Shown one piece after another: positions 29,255 to 37,725 of a stretch of DNA of 64,000 nt. How positions within the stretch are numbered: position 1 is the stretch's first letter; each line of letters opens with the position of its first letter. A program made the translations under genes and the position numbers. The stretch is from Spirosoma fluviale (lineage in GTDB: Bacteria > Bacteroidota > Bacteroidia > Cytophagales > Spirosomataceae). The notes beneath the pieces were generated by a model that was not told the DNA's origin, did no database searches, and was given only the letters and a program-made list of their open reading frames with translations. The stretch is taken from the NCBI RefSeq assembly GCF_900230225.1, contig NZ_OCNH01000001.1:1178001-1242000 (forward strand). The letters are read 5' to 3'.

Positions 29255-32200
29255 TTAAAAACTCCCTAAATATCCCTGCTGTTTCAGGATTGGGGCCACA
29301 ACGCTATTAGCAAGCTGAACGGCCTCCGCCGACGATTCGCCCAGTTCGATGCGAACACTAACGACCGTATGCGAGCGGCCATCGGGCGTGGGCGCAAAGA
29401 AAACGTACCAGCCGTCATTCCGCCGAACACCCTGCACGATGCGTTCGGGCGTACCGGTCTTACCCGCTACCCGCGCTACGCTGATTTTAGCCCGGCCTTC
29501 CGATGGATTCGACTGGTCGATCATGAACGATTCCAGTTGTTTGGCATAGTTGGCCTGTTTGGCTATTGGCTGTCCGGTTGGTACGGGCTGGGGTTTTCCG
29601 GCCAGGTTCAGCACGTACCGCGAAGGCTGGAGTATTCCCTGATTGGCAATGGCCCCCGCCATTCGGGCCAGAGCCGCCGGGGTGGACGTTAGCTGGCCCT
29701 GTCCCCAGGCTAAGCCCGAAAATTCGCTGCGGTACCGTCGGGGATATTGGGTACTGTTGTACAGGTTCCGGCGGATAACGAACGACGAATCGCGCCAGTG
29801 CCCGCGTATTGCGCTGCGTTCGGGATCGGTACGGGTGTCGGAGAAGGAGTAGCCCCCTACAAAGTCGATGTTCATACCCGTAGCCAGGTACAGATCGGCC
29901 AGTTGGTTATCCAGCTTGTGGTCATTGGCGGTGCGGATGAAATACACGTTACTCGACCGGACAATGGCCTTTCGCATGTCGACTGTCTCGTTGCAGGGCT
30001 CAGACTCCCGCGTGCCCCGCCGAATAATCTCCTCGCACGAGATCCGGTAACTAACGTCCGAAGCCGACGAACCCAGTTTGTTGAAAGCCGCCATCGCCGT
30101 GAGTATTTTAGCCGTCGAACCTGGTGCCGTGGGGTACGTCATGCCCAGGTCCCGCTCGGTTACGAGATACGGTAATTTTTGCCGGTCCCGGTCCGGGAGC
30201 AGCATGGCGTCGGGGGTTTGCAGATTGGGGAGCGGATGCGTGGCCGACGTGAGCACATCGCCCGAAGCGGCATCCAGCACCACCACCGAAACCCGCTTGT
30301 TCCGGAAACTGGATTTAGCCAGCGCGTTCTGAATGGCTACCTGTAACTCCGCATTTACGCTGAGGTGAATATCGCGGTTTTTGGCCTTCCGCTCGGCTAC
30401 TTCGCGGCTATCGAGTCCGGCGCGTAAGGCCGGAGCGAGTTCACTATAATCATAAACTGATAAGGTTCGGGTTTGCTGCACCGACGGACTGAATCGGTCG
30501 GCCCGGAAATCGGTGGTGACCAGATCTGTTTTGCGGGGGCGGCTGTTGAAGCCCCGTAACTCGCTGAGGTGGGTAGCTTCGGCATAATATCCGTTGCTTT
30601 GGCCCCAGAAGAGTTGCGTGTTGAGATCGCCCACCCAGAAAAACAACTGATTGCCAAACGGGTAATAGCGCTGGAGTCGTTTCTTTGTCAGGCTCGCAAC
30701 GGCATCTTCTTTCAGGCCGCTTTCCCGCAGTTTTTCGAGTTGCTGCGTCACAACTTCCGGTGCGCTTGCTGCCAGAACGAGCCCGTTGCGGTCGTAAATG
30801 GTACCGGCGGCAATGGCTCGCGTGAGCCGTTCGATGCGGGGATTGTAGCTATATACCGGGTCGCCGTTGCGCGTAATGACGCGGGCGGGCCGAACAATGT
30901 ACTCGCGCCCCCGCCAACTGATGATCGGCAGTAAATGCCCGATCAATACCACAACGCCCGCCAGAAATCCGACGATACCGGCCATCAGGACAACATCGTA
31001 ATGTTTTTCGAGGTATTCGCGCTGTTCGGCCTGCCCCGGCCGGTGGGCCACGCTGAACACCGCCCCCATAGCCGTAAGGTTAATGATGAGGGAGATTTTG
31101 CCGTAGCTCAGAAACGGCACGCTGATGCCCGTGAGCGGCAATAAGCCAATAGACCCACCGGCAATGATTAAAAACTGTGTTCCGGTGGCGATAGCGATAC
31201 CGGCAATCAGAAAAAAACTAAACGGTTGTCCCGCCCGACGCGCGTGCAGGAACATCCGGTGAAGCAGCACACCAAACAGCAGAAAGACACACACGACGCC
31301 CAAACCGCCCAGTTCTTCGCCCAGACTTGGCAGAATCATATCGGTATGAGCGGCCGGAATGGAGTTGGCAAACGCCTTGCCCAAACCCTGCCCCGACCAG
31401 CCTCCCGATGCCAGTGCCCAGTAGCCATGTGCCAGATGGTCGCCCCCGTACACATCGTTGTTCCAGGGGTTAAGCCACATAGCTTTTCGGTCGGCAAGGC
31501 GGTCGCCAACGGACGGCAACTGGTCGCCGAAGGCAAACATGGCCATCACCAGCAGTAACAGAATGGGGGCTTCGGCGAGGAGAGCCGCCCAGCCCAGCCC
31601 CGTTTTCGAACGGGCGTCGCCTTTGACGAATAAGTACGCAACAACAGCCCCCAGACTAAGGACGGTGGCGAGCCAGCCCGGAAGAAACCACAACGCTACG
31701 CCATAACCCACGCCCGTTGCCAGGGTGAGCGGGAGATTTCCCCGGGCAATGCTGTAGAAAAGCAGGAACGTAAAACAGACCACCAGCGCCGGACCCATAT
31801 CGCCCAGCAGCAGGTATAGCAGCATCAGCAGTCCAGCACCGGCAAGGGCGCCGAAGCTGATGGCAAACCGCCAGCGTAAGTCGGGAAGTTGCCGGAGTTG
31901 CTGTTCGTTGGCGGCAAAGAAGCCTGCAAAAAAGAGTAGGAGCAGGTATTTAGTTATTTCGCTGGGCTGGAAGGTAAGACCCAGAAAAGACAAATTGACG
32001 CGTACCCCGCTGCCTTCCGGTCCCGAACCAAGGAGCAATGTGAAAGCAGCTAAGCCAGCAGCCAGCACCAGCCACGTCCAGCCCGAAAGCCTGACAGCGT
32101 TATGGTTTCGGTACGAAAAGAGCCAGTCGTACTGCCAGCTAGCGTAAAAACGCCCGATGTTCAGCTGCGATACTACGGTCATTCCCAGCAGGCCCAGCGC

Positions 32201-33226
32201 AATGCCCTGTACGGTTTGCCCGGCGTAAAGCATGTCCTGTAATGGGTCCTGAATGGCGAGTAAGGTCAGGACGGACAGGCCGGTCAAGAGCATAAGAATG
32301 GGCAGCAACAGCGGGTCGGGCCGGAACCGGCGAATTGTCCAGAATAACTGTACGGCCCAGAACGCCAGCAGAAAACCACCCACAATCATCCAGAACTGCC
32401 GGATAAAGGTGTCCGGGTTACGAACGGTAAGGGCATGGTCGGTCTTTAGCTGGCTGTAAACCGTGGACCCAATCAGCCGAAGCTGGTGCGGACGCGCAGT
32501 AAAACGTACAGTCTGATTGCCTGTGAGGTGCGACGTGCCTTTGCGGCTACCGAACTCAAAGCCGGGCTTTAGCGGAACAACGCTGTAACCTGACCCCGTT
32601 TTCAGACCCGTAAAGGTGAATTTCCCGTCGGTATCGGTACGGGCATAGATGTAGCGGTCGGCTAAAGTGTCCGGCTGGGCGGTGGCGGGGTGGCGTTTGA
32701 GTTGAACCAGCACGCCCGGCATGGGGTCGTCGTCATTCGTAACTTTCCCGCTGAAGGCTGCCGAACCGCTCCCGGTGTTTACGCTGGACGGGTATACTTT
32801 CGGGCTTGTTAGCTCCCGGTTGTACAATACCGAGTCGAAGCCCATTTGCTGCCGGGATAACCGAAGACGGCTCTGGAAGTCGGCACCACCAATGCGGCTA
32901 CGCCATTTTACCGGGGCTACTATCGAAAATTGCCGCTTGTTTATAGCCCCCAGATTGTCGAGCGTGCCGTTCTGCGCCAGTTTGGCGGGGAGTGAATCGG
33001 CAACTAGGGTAACGTCTTTGGGATCGGTGTAGTAATTGCCACTCGTCAGGAGTCGTTCAATAGCCGCCGATTTCAGCTCTGTTGTCAGGTTGAGTGCCTG
33101 CCCGCTGGCATAAGCCTGTTTTGCCTGATTGAGTGCCGGTCGGAAATTGGTATACAGCCGATAAAACAGCAGCAACAGCATGACCGATGCAACAGGTAAA
33201 TACAAACGTTCGGTGAGTAATTTCAT
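29255..33226 (-). CDS. SEDS glycosyltransferase fused to class B penicillin-binding protein
   Basis: Single 1323-residue protein joining two peptidoglycan enzymes. N-terminus: one membrane helix, then a roughly 240-residue extracytoplasmic part with a carboxypeptidase-regulatory-like beta domain (GKVTNDDDPMPGVLVQL). Residues about 270-750: RodA/FtsW-type multispanning domain with GDMGPALVV and the active-site loop AAHTDMILPSLGEELGG, catalytic Asp D629. Residues about 760-1310: membrane helix and PBP transpeptidase with STAK nucleophile S1037, SSN and KTGT. Start set at ATG 33226 because the upstream in-frame ATG (33310) would run 53 nt into the kinase gene. It would polymerise and crosslink glycan, and sits directly downstream of two Ser/Thr kinases that could control it (inference). 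Confidence 0.93.
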   Translation of the reverse strand: MKLLTERLYLPVASVMLLLLFYRLYTNFRPALNQAKQAYASGQALNLTTELKSAAIERLLTSGNYYTDPKDVTLVADSLPAKLAQNGTLDNLGAINKRQFSIVAPVKWRSRIGGADFQSRLRLSRQQMGFDSVLYNRELTSPKVYPSSVNTGSGSAAFSGKVTNDDDPMPGVLVQLKRHPATAQPDTLADRYIYARTDTDGKFTFTGLKTGSGYSVVPLKPGFEFGSRKGTSHLTGNQTVRFTARPHQLRLIGSTVYSQLKTDHALTVRNPDTFIRQFWMIVGGFLLAFWAVQLFWTIRRFRPDPLLLPILMLLTGLSVLTLLAIQDPLQDMLYAGQTVQGIALGLLGMTVVSQLNIGRFYASWQYDWLFSYRNHNAVRLSGWTWLVLAAGLAAFTLLLGSGPEGSGVRVNLSFLGLTFQPSEITKYLLLLFFAGFFAANEQQLRQLPDLRWRFAISFGALAGAGLLMLLYLLLGDMGPALVVCFTFLLFYSIARGNLPLTLATGVGYGVALWFLPGWLATVLSLGAVVAYLFVKGDARSKTGLGWAALLAEAPILLLLVMAMFAFGDQLPSVGDRLADRKAMWLNPWNNDVYGGDHLAHGYWALASGGWSGQGLGKAFANSIPAAHTDMILPSLGEELGGLGVVCVFLLFGVLLHRMFLHARRAGQPFSFFLIAGIAIATGTQFLIIAGGSIGLLPLTGISVPFLSYGKISLIINLTAMGAVFSVAHRPGQAEQREYLEKHYDVVLMAGIVGFLAGVVVLIGHLLPIISWRGREYIVRPARVITRNGDPVYSYNPRIERLTRAIAAGTIYDRNGLVLAASAPEVVTQQLEKLRESGLKEDAVASLTKKRLQRYYPFGNQLFFWVGDLNTQLFWGQSNGYYAEATHLSELRGFNSRPRKTDLVTTDFRADRFSPSVQQTRTLSVYDYSELAPALRAGLDSREVAERKAKNRDIHLSVNAELQVAIQNALAKSSFRNKRVSVVVLDAASGDVLTSATHPLPNLQTPDAMLLPDRDRQKLPYLVTERDLGMTYPTAPGSTAKILTAMAAFNKLGSSASDVSYRISCEEIIRRGTRESEPCNETVDMRKAIVRSSNVYFIRTANDHKLDNQLADLYLATGMNIDFVGGYSFSDTRTDPERSAIRGHWRDSSFVIRRNLYNSTQYPRRYRSEFSGLAWGQGQLTSTPAALARMAGAIANQGILQPSRYVLNLAGKPQPVPTGQPIAKQANYAKQLESFMIDQSNPSEGRAKISVARVAGKTGTPERIVQGVRRNDGWYVFFAPTPDGRSHTVVSVRIELGESSAEAVQLANSVVAPILKQQGYLGSF

Positions 33227-33257
33227 GCAGTGTTGGTTAGTAGACAGGACAGGAAAA

Positions 33258-34553
33258 CTACCGGATCGAGTCCTGTACAGCCGTTGAATCGGGCGCAGCC
33301 GTTGAGCCACTGTTCGGCGTTGCGGCCGGTGGTACTGGCGTGATTTCTACCGAATCGGTCGTGGTTTCTTCGTCTGATTCCGGTTCTGTTGTCGTTGCCG
33401 TGTCTCTACGCGGTACAAACTCTTCGGTTGTCAGCGAATCCCGGTTAAGGGCGGTCGAATCAATTAATGTCGGGGCAGGCGTTTCTTTGTCGAGTCCTTT
33501 GTAATAGATCGCAAAGCCGATAATCAACCCGGCGACAACGACGGCCAGCGCAATCAGCCAGGTATTTGACTGAGCAACAGGAGCGGGATCATACTCGGGA
33601 GTTGACTGATAGGTTTCGACCGGCTGGACTGCTGGTACGGGTGCCGCCATTGTCTGCGCTCGTGGTGTCGGTACAGGTGTCTGCCGAATACCGGATCGAT
33701 TAGCCTGCAGCAGTTCAACGTTGGCCTGGCCCAGCAGTAATGCCAGTTCAGTAATTTCGTTCAGGCGCTGGGCCGGGTCTTTTACGAGCGTCCAGTCGAT
33801 GAGCGTGACCAGACTGGGTGGTAGATACTGTCCGGACACTGGCTCTATGGGTGGTGGTGGCGTGCGTAGTACCTGCCCCATAAAGGTGGCAATTCCGGCG
33901 CTGTCGGCCATTGAAAACGGCACCTTACCCATCAAACATTCGTAAAAAACGACGCCCAGTGAGTAGTAGTCAGTGGCAGCATCGACCCCTCTGGGGTTGT
34001 CGAACTGCTCGGGCGAGGCATACTCGTAGGTCATCAGCGACTGCCCCGTCATGGTCCGGGTTTGTTCCCGTAATCGGGCCACGCCAAAATCGGTCAGCAG
34101 AAAATGGAGTTCACCACTGGGCAGAGGCCGGTAAAGGATGTTTTCGGGTTTTATGTCCCGGTGGATGATTCCCTGCGGATGAATGGCGTGGAACGCTTCG
34201 GTCATTTGCAATCCCAGCCGAATTGTGGTGGCCACACTCAACTGACCCTGTTCCTGAATGAGCGTTCGCAAATTGCCGCCCTCAACCCATTCCATCACGA
34301 TAAACGGAAGGGGCATATCCAGTTGCACTTCCCGAACCCGCACCACGTTGGGGTGGCGGATGCTGGTCATGATTTCGGATTCGACCCGAAATCGGCGAAG
34401 GGTTTCAGGGTCGGTATTGAGGGTAAAATGCTTGATGGCTACTAAATCGCCCGAATCCAGATGCCGCGCTTTCAGCACGCGGGCATTGGATCGACCGAGT
34501 TCGCCTATGATTTCGTAACCCGGAAAATGGGTGTTGACGCTTACAGTTGGCAT
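33258..34553 (-). CDS. Receptor-type Ser/Thr protein kinase (PknB-like)
   Basis: 431 residues: cytoplasmic Hanks-type kinase domain (about 12-275) with VAIKHF lysine, catalytic loop HRDIKPEN and DFGVAR; a Pro-rich linker; one transmembrane helix near 335-355 (WLIALAVVVAGLIIGFAIYY); and a short extracytoplasmic tail of about 75 residues rich in Ser, Thr, Pro and acidic residues with no recognisable fold. Activation-loop Thr residues (REQTRTMTGQS) are available for autophosphorylation. Ten nt downstream of a paralogous kinase and 31 nt upstream of the SEDS-PBP gene, so in one operon. No PASTA repeats. Confidence 0.95.
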   Translation of the reverse strand: MPTVSVNTHFPGYEIIGELGRSNARVLKARHLDSGDLVAIKHFTLNTDPETLRRFRVESEIMTSIRHPNVVRVREVQLDMPLPFIVMEWVEGGNLRTLIQEQGQLSVATTIRLGLQMTEAFHAIHPQGIIHRDIKPENILYRPLPSGELHFLLTDFGVARLREQTRTMTGQSLMTYEYASPEQFDNPRGVDAATDYYSLGVVFYECLMGKVPFSMADSAGIATFMGQVLRTPPPPIEPVSGQYLPPSLVTLIDWTLVKDPAQRLNEITELALLLGQANVELLQANRSGIRQTPVPTPRAQTMAAPVPAVQPVETYQSTPEYDPAPVAQSNTWLIALAVVVAGLIIGFAIYYKGLDKETPAPTLIDSTALNRDSLTTEEFVPRRDTATTTEPESDEETTTDSVEITPVPPAATPNSGSTAAPDSTAVQDSIR

Positions 34554-34563
34554 TGTTAGTTTA

Positions 34564-36117
34564 TTAAAGCAACTCAGATTGGGATGAAGTCAGCGAATCG
34601 GAAGCCGGTGGAATATCCAGCGACTCGTAACTCGCTACCTTACAGGTCACGCGTGTACCCCGATCACTGTTGGGAGCCGATTGTATGGGCGATGAATTAG
34701 GCTCCACGTTATTAAAATACAACTTTTCACTCTTAAACAGGCCTCCGCCATCTTTATAATAGTTTACCTGTACCACTACGAAGGTAAACGACAGCCGGGT
34801 TGGATTATTCAACTGAATCTGCAAATGCTTGATGCCACCAAACAAGCCGACCCGGAAGTCGACAGCTTTCGCCCGAACATTTTTAACCGCAGCCAGGGCT
34901 TCCTGACGGACTTTTGCCCGTTGTCTGGCTTCTTCTTCCTGTTGTTTGATCCGGGCGGCAGCGGTGTCGGATTGAGTAGTCTGGGTATCCGTGTTCCGGG
35001 TTGTTGGTTGCTCTGCCCGGAATAAACTGCTGTCTGATTCCGAATCCGGCTTCGCTGTGAGGTAATACACACCCGCCAACACAAACACGGTTAGCGCAAT
35101 GGAAGCCAGAATCTTTACTGTGCTGACTCCCTTTTTTGGGGCGCTTTCCAGACGGGGTACCGCGGCCGAAGTCCGGGTGAGCGTTGAATGGTCGGGCTGT
35201 GTTGAATTGACTGGTTTGGGCGTGTCGACCGTCGGCCGAGCCACGGCAGAGCGGTTCGATCGACCCGCTTCCAGGTAGGCTAGTTCGGCCTGCTTGAGTA
35301 ACCAGGTCAATTCATCCGGGTCATTCAGTCGCTCAGCGGGGTCCTTCTTTAACATACTTTCCAGCAGGGGCGTAAACAGGCCCAGCGACTGGCCATTTGC
35401 CGAAACCGTCAACGGGGGCGGGGCATCGGTCAGCACCTTGTTCATGAACGTAACAATTCCCGAATGGTCGCCCATGGCAAACGGCACTTTACCCGTCAGG
35501 CATTCGTACAGCACCACGCCCAGCGAATAGTAATCGGTAGCGGTATTAACGCCTTTGGGGTTGTTGAACTGCTCGGGCGAGGCATATTCGTATGTCATCA
35601 GCGACTGCCCCGTGAGCGTGTTCGACTGTTCGTGCAAACGGGCTACTCCGAAATCCGTCAACAGGAAATGCAGTTCGCCACTGGGCAGGGGCCGGAAAAG
35701 GATATTGTCGGGTTTAATATCCCGGTGGATAATTCCCTGCGTATGAATGGCTCTGAATGCACTGGCCATTTGCAGTCCGAGCCGAATGGTGGTTGGAATA
35801 TCCAGGTGTCCCTGCGCTTTGAGGAGGTCGCAAACGCTTCCGCCTTCGATCAGCTCCATCACGATATAGGGCAGTTCGGCTTCCAGTTGCACCTCCCGAA
35901 CGTTGACAATATTGGGATGGGCAATACTGGTCATAATGGCCGATTCACGCTGAAACCGCCGGAGGGTTTCGGCATCGGTATTCAGGGCAAAGTGTTTGAT
36001 AGCAACCAGCTCGCCCGTATCCAGGTGACGTGCCTTGAGGATGCGGGCATTGCTGCGGCCCAGCTCACTCAAAATCTCGTAGCCCGGAAACTGGGTATTA
36101 AAGCGGACGGTGGCCAT
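34564..36117 (-). CDS. Receptor-type Ser/Thr protein kinase with extracytoplasmic domain
   Basis: 517 residues, paralogous to the next kinase in the operon over the whole catalytic domain (HRDIKPDN, DFGVAR, activation loop EQSNTLTGQS). After the membrane helix (about 337-357, ILASIALTVFVLAGVYYLTA) there is a charged coiled-coil (KQQEEEARQRAKVRQEA) and a C-terminal beta-sandwich-like domain (FTFVVVQVNYYKDGGGLF, NNVEPNSS) that looks like the FxLYD class. This could be the sensing module and is missing from the other kinase, so the pair may heterodimerise with one sensing subunit. Its ATG shares one A with the stop of the phosphatase (TAATG), hence translational coupling. Confidence 0.95.
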   Translation of the reverse strand: MATVRFNTQFPGYEILSELGRSNARILKARHLDTGELVAIKHFALNTDAETLRRFQRESAIMTSIAHPNIVNVREVQLEAELPYIVMELIEGGSVCDLLKAQGHLDIPTTIRLGLQMASAFRAIHTQGIIHRDIKPDNILFRPLPSGELHFLLTDFGVARLHEQSNTLTGQSLMTYEYASPEQFNNPKGVNTATDYYSLGVVLYECLTGKVPFAMGDHSGIVTFMNKVLTDAPPPLTVSANGQSLGLFTPLLESMLKKDPAERLNDPDELTWLLKQAELAYLEAGRSNRSAVARPTVDTPKPVNSTQPDHSTLTRTSAAVPRLESAPKKGVSTVKILASIALTVFVLAGVYYLTAKPDSESDSSLFRAEQPTTRNTDTQTTQSDTAAARIKQQEEEARQRAKVRQEALAAVKNVRAKAVDFRVGLFGGIKHLQIQLNNPTRLSFTFVVVQVNYYKDGGGLFKSEKLYFNNVEPNSSPIQSAPNSDRGTRVTCKVASYESLDIPPASDSLTSSQSELL

Positions 36118-37565
36118 TAGGGACGCAGGGGTTTAGTCGGAGCTGGAACGGAAGCCGATTGCTTCTGCACAGCTACGGAAATGATGGTATTCAGGCAGGT
36201 GTCCTGCCGGACTACGGCCCGCACGGGTTCGCCCACTTGCTTGAAATATACGTTTTTTAGTTGAAGGATGGCGTTGCCGTTTGTTTCGATGCCCGTGTTA
36301 AATCCGCTGATAACCAGATTGTCCAGGCTGATAGCGCCTTGTCGGTTAACGCGCATGGCTACCTGATCGCTAGCTGTATCGGCAGGCATGAGAACGGTTA
36401 GCCGGTTGTTTCCCAGTATGGCCAGCAGCGAATCGGTAAGCAGGAGTGGCTGGCTGATGCGCAGTGTATCGTCGGTCAACACCAGCCGATGGTCAGCACT
36501 TCGGTAAGCGGCCTGCACCAGTGAATCGAGTTTAGGCGTTGCCGGGACGGTTAAGTCAACGGTATCGGCCGTTGATGCGGTTGTACTCAGGCTATCGGTG
36601 GGCATAAACGTAGTTTGGGATGGCCAGGATTGATACCAGTAGAGGCCACCCGCCAAACAAAGCAGGACAATGATCATGGCAAGCCAACGACCCGTTGACG
36701 AACGCTTTACCGGCTCCGGTCTTACGGGTTCCGCAGTTGACGAAACGGTCGGTCTGTTGGCTCTGGCGGGGGGAATAGCTGCGCTCGTTTCGGCAGCAAC
36801 GGACTCGTTGGTCGGTGTGTTGTTTCTGGCCAGGACAACGGTAATATTATCGTTACCTCCCTGGTGATTGGCTACCCGGATCAGTTCGGAGAGTTGCTTA
36901 TCTAACGAAACGCTCTGGTTGAGGATCGCTTTTATCTGAGCCTGAGTAACCATATCCGTCAGGCCATCGCTGCACAACAGCAGTTGATCGCCCGGCAGGA
37001 ACGTTGTTTCGCCCGATTCTAGAAAATCGGGATCATCGACCCGGTGTGTAGCCAGCCCCACTTCGCGTAAAATCTCGTTACGGCGGGGGTGCGCCATCGC
37101 TTCGGCTTCGGTCAGTTCGTTGGCATCTTCCCGAACGCCCACCAGCGAATGGTCATGCGTAAGTTTAGTAAGATCGCCAAGCCGATAGCGGTATAGCCTC
37201 GTATCGCCCACGTGGGCATAAAACAGCTTGTTGGTGCTACTATCGGCCAGGGCGGCTGTTAGTACGCAGCACATATGGCCCAGTTTAGGGTCTTGCTGGC
37301 GTTGTTCGTTGATCTGGTTATTGGCAAAAACGACCGCTTCGCGCAGCATGGACAAAGGGTCGCCGTTAGGCGTTACCATGTAGCGTTCAATGGCTTCTTT
37401 GGCGATGGCGGCTGCCCGGTCGCCCCCGGCATAGCCACCCACACCATCGATTACTACCAGTAACGCGCTCGACTCCGACCAGAGTGGCGTACAGATGAAG
37501 GTGTCTTGATTGTCCTTTCTACGTTGGCCAACATCCGTCAAGCCGGCGATTAGTAAGTCATTCAT
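36117..37565 (-). CDS. Membrane-anchored PP2C phosphatase with extracytoplasmic tail
   Basis: 482 residues. The N-terminal PP2C domain (about 1-245) carries the metal-binding motifs: DNQDTF, VVIDGVGGYAGGD, LCSDGLTD and GGNDNITVVL. A linker and one membrane helix (about 293-315, WLAMIIVLLCLAGGLYW) follow, then about 165 extracytoplasmic residues predicted as a short beta-helix-like series (ISLDNLVISGFNTGIETNGNA, LQLKNVYFK). Like mycobacterial PstP it should reverse the kinases' phosphorylation, and like PstP it is membrane-bound, but the outer domain is distinct. Upstream of both kinases in the operon. Confidence 0.94.
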   Translation of the reverse strand: MNDLLIAGLTDVGQRRKDNQDTFICTPLWSESSALLVVIDGVGGYAGGDRAAAIAKEAIERYMVTPNGDPLSMLREAVVFANNQINEQRQQDPKLGHMCCVLTAALADSSTNKLFYAHVGDTRLYRYRLGDLTKLTHDHSLVGVREDANELTEAEAMAHPRRNEILREVGLATHRVDDPDFLESGETTFLPGDQLLLCSDGLTDMVTQAQIKAILNQSVSLDKQLSELIRVANHQGGNDNITVVLARNNTPTNESVAAETSAAIPPARANRPTVSSTAEPVRPEPVKRSSTGRWLAMIIVLLCLAGGLYWYQSWPSQTTFMPTDSLSTTASTADTVDLTVPATPKLDSLVQAAYRSADHRLVLTDDTLRISQPLLLTDSLLAILGNNRLTVLMPADTASDQVAMRVNRQGAISLDNLVISGFNTGIETNGNAILQLKNVYFKQVGEPVRAVVRQDTCLNTIISVAVQKQSASVPAPTKPLRP

Positions 37566-37637
37566 TCGAAACGAAAATAGTAATCAGATAAGAGGTTCAG
37601 TTTTACTACAACTCTCCCGATACCGGTTGGTTTGGTT

Positions 37638-37721
37638 TTAACGGGGCAAGTCCTGAAAATGCCTGAATACCAAAAAAAGGACAAACACGAACAGGAGCAG
37701 GACAAGAAGAAAATCGATCAT
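37638..37721 (-). CDS. Putative 27-aa membrane micropeptide
   Basis: ATG frame of 27 residues, almost wholly one hydrophobic helix (MIDFLLVLLLFVFVLFLVF) ending RHFQDLPR. It starts 4 nt after the stop of the FHA-type gene and is followed by 72 nt before the phosphatase, so it sits inside the operon with coupling-like spacing. The all-hydrophobic core plus basic tail is what a small regulatory membrane subunit looks like. Its small size makes chance occurrence possible. Confidence 0.5.
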   Translation of the reverse strand: MIDFLLVLLLFVFVLFLVFRHFQDLPR

Positions 37722-37725
37722 GGCT

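Noticed and set aside
33227..33310. Upstream start for the SEDS-PBP protein
   Set aside because: Would overlap the kinase gene by 53 nt and add 28 residues that resemble no signal; ATG 33226 leads straight into the membrane helix.
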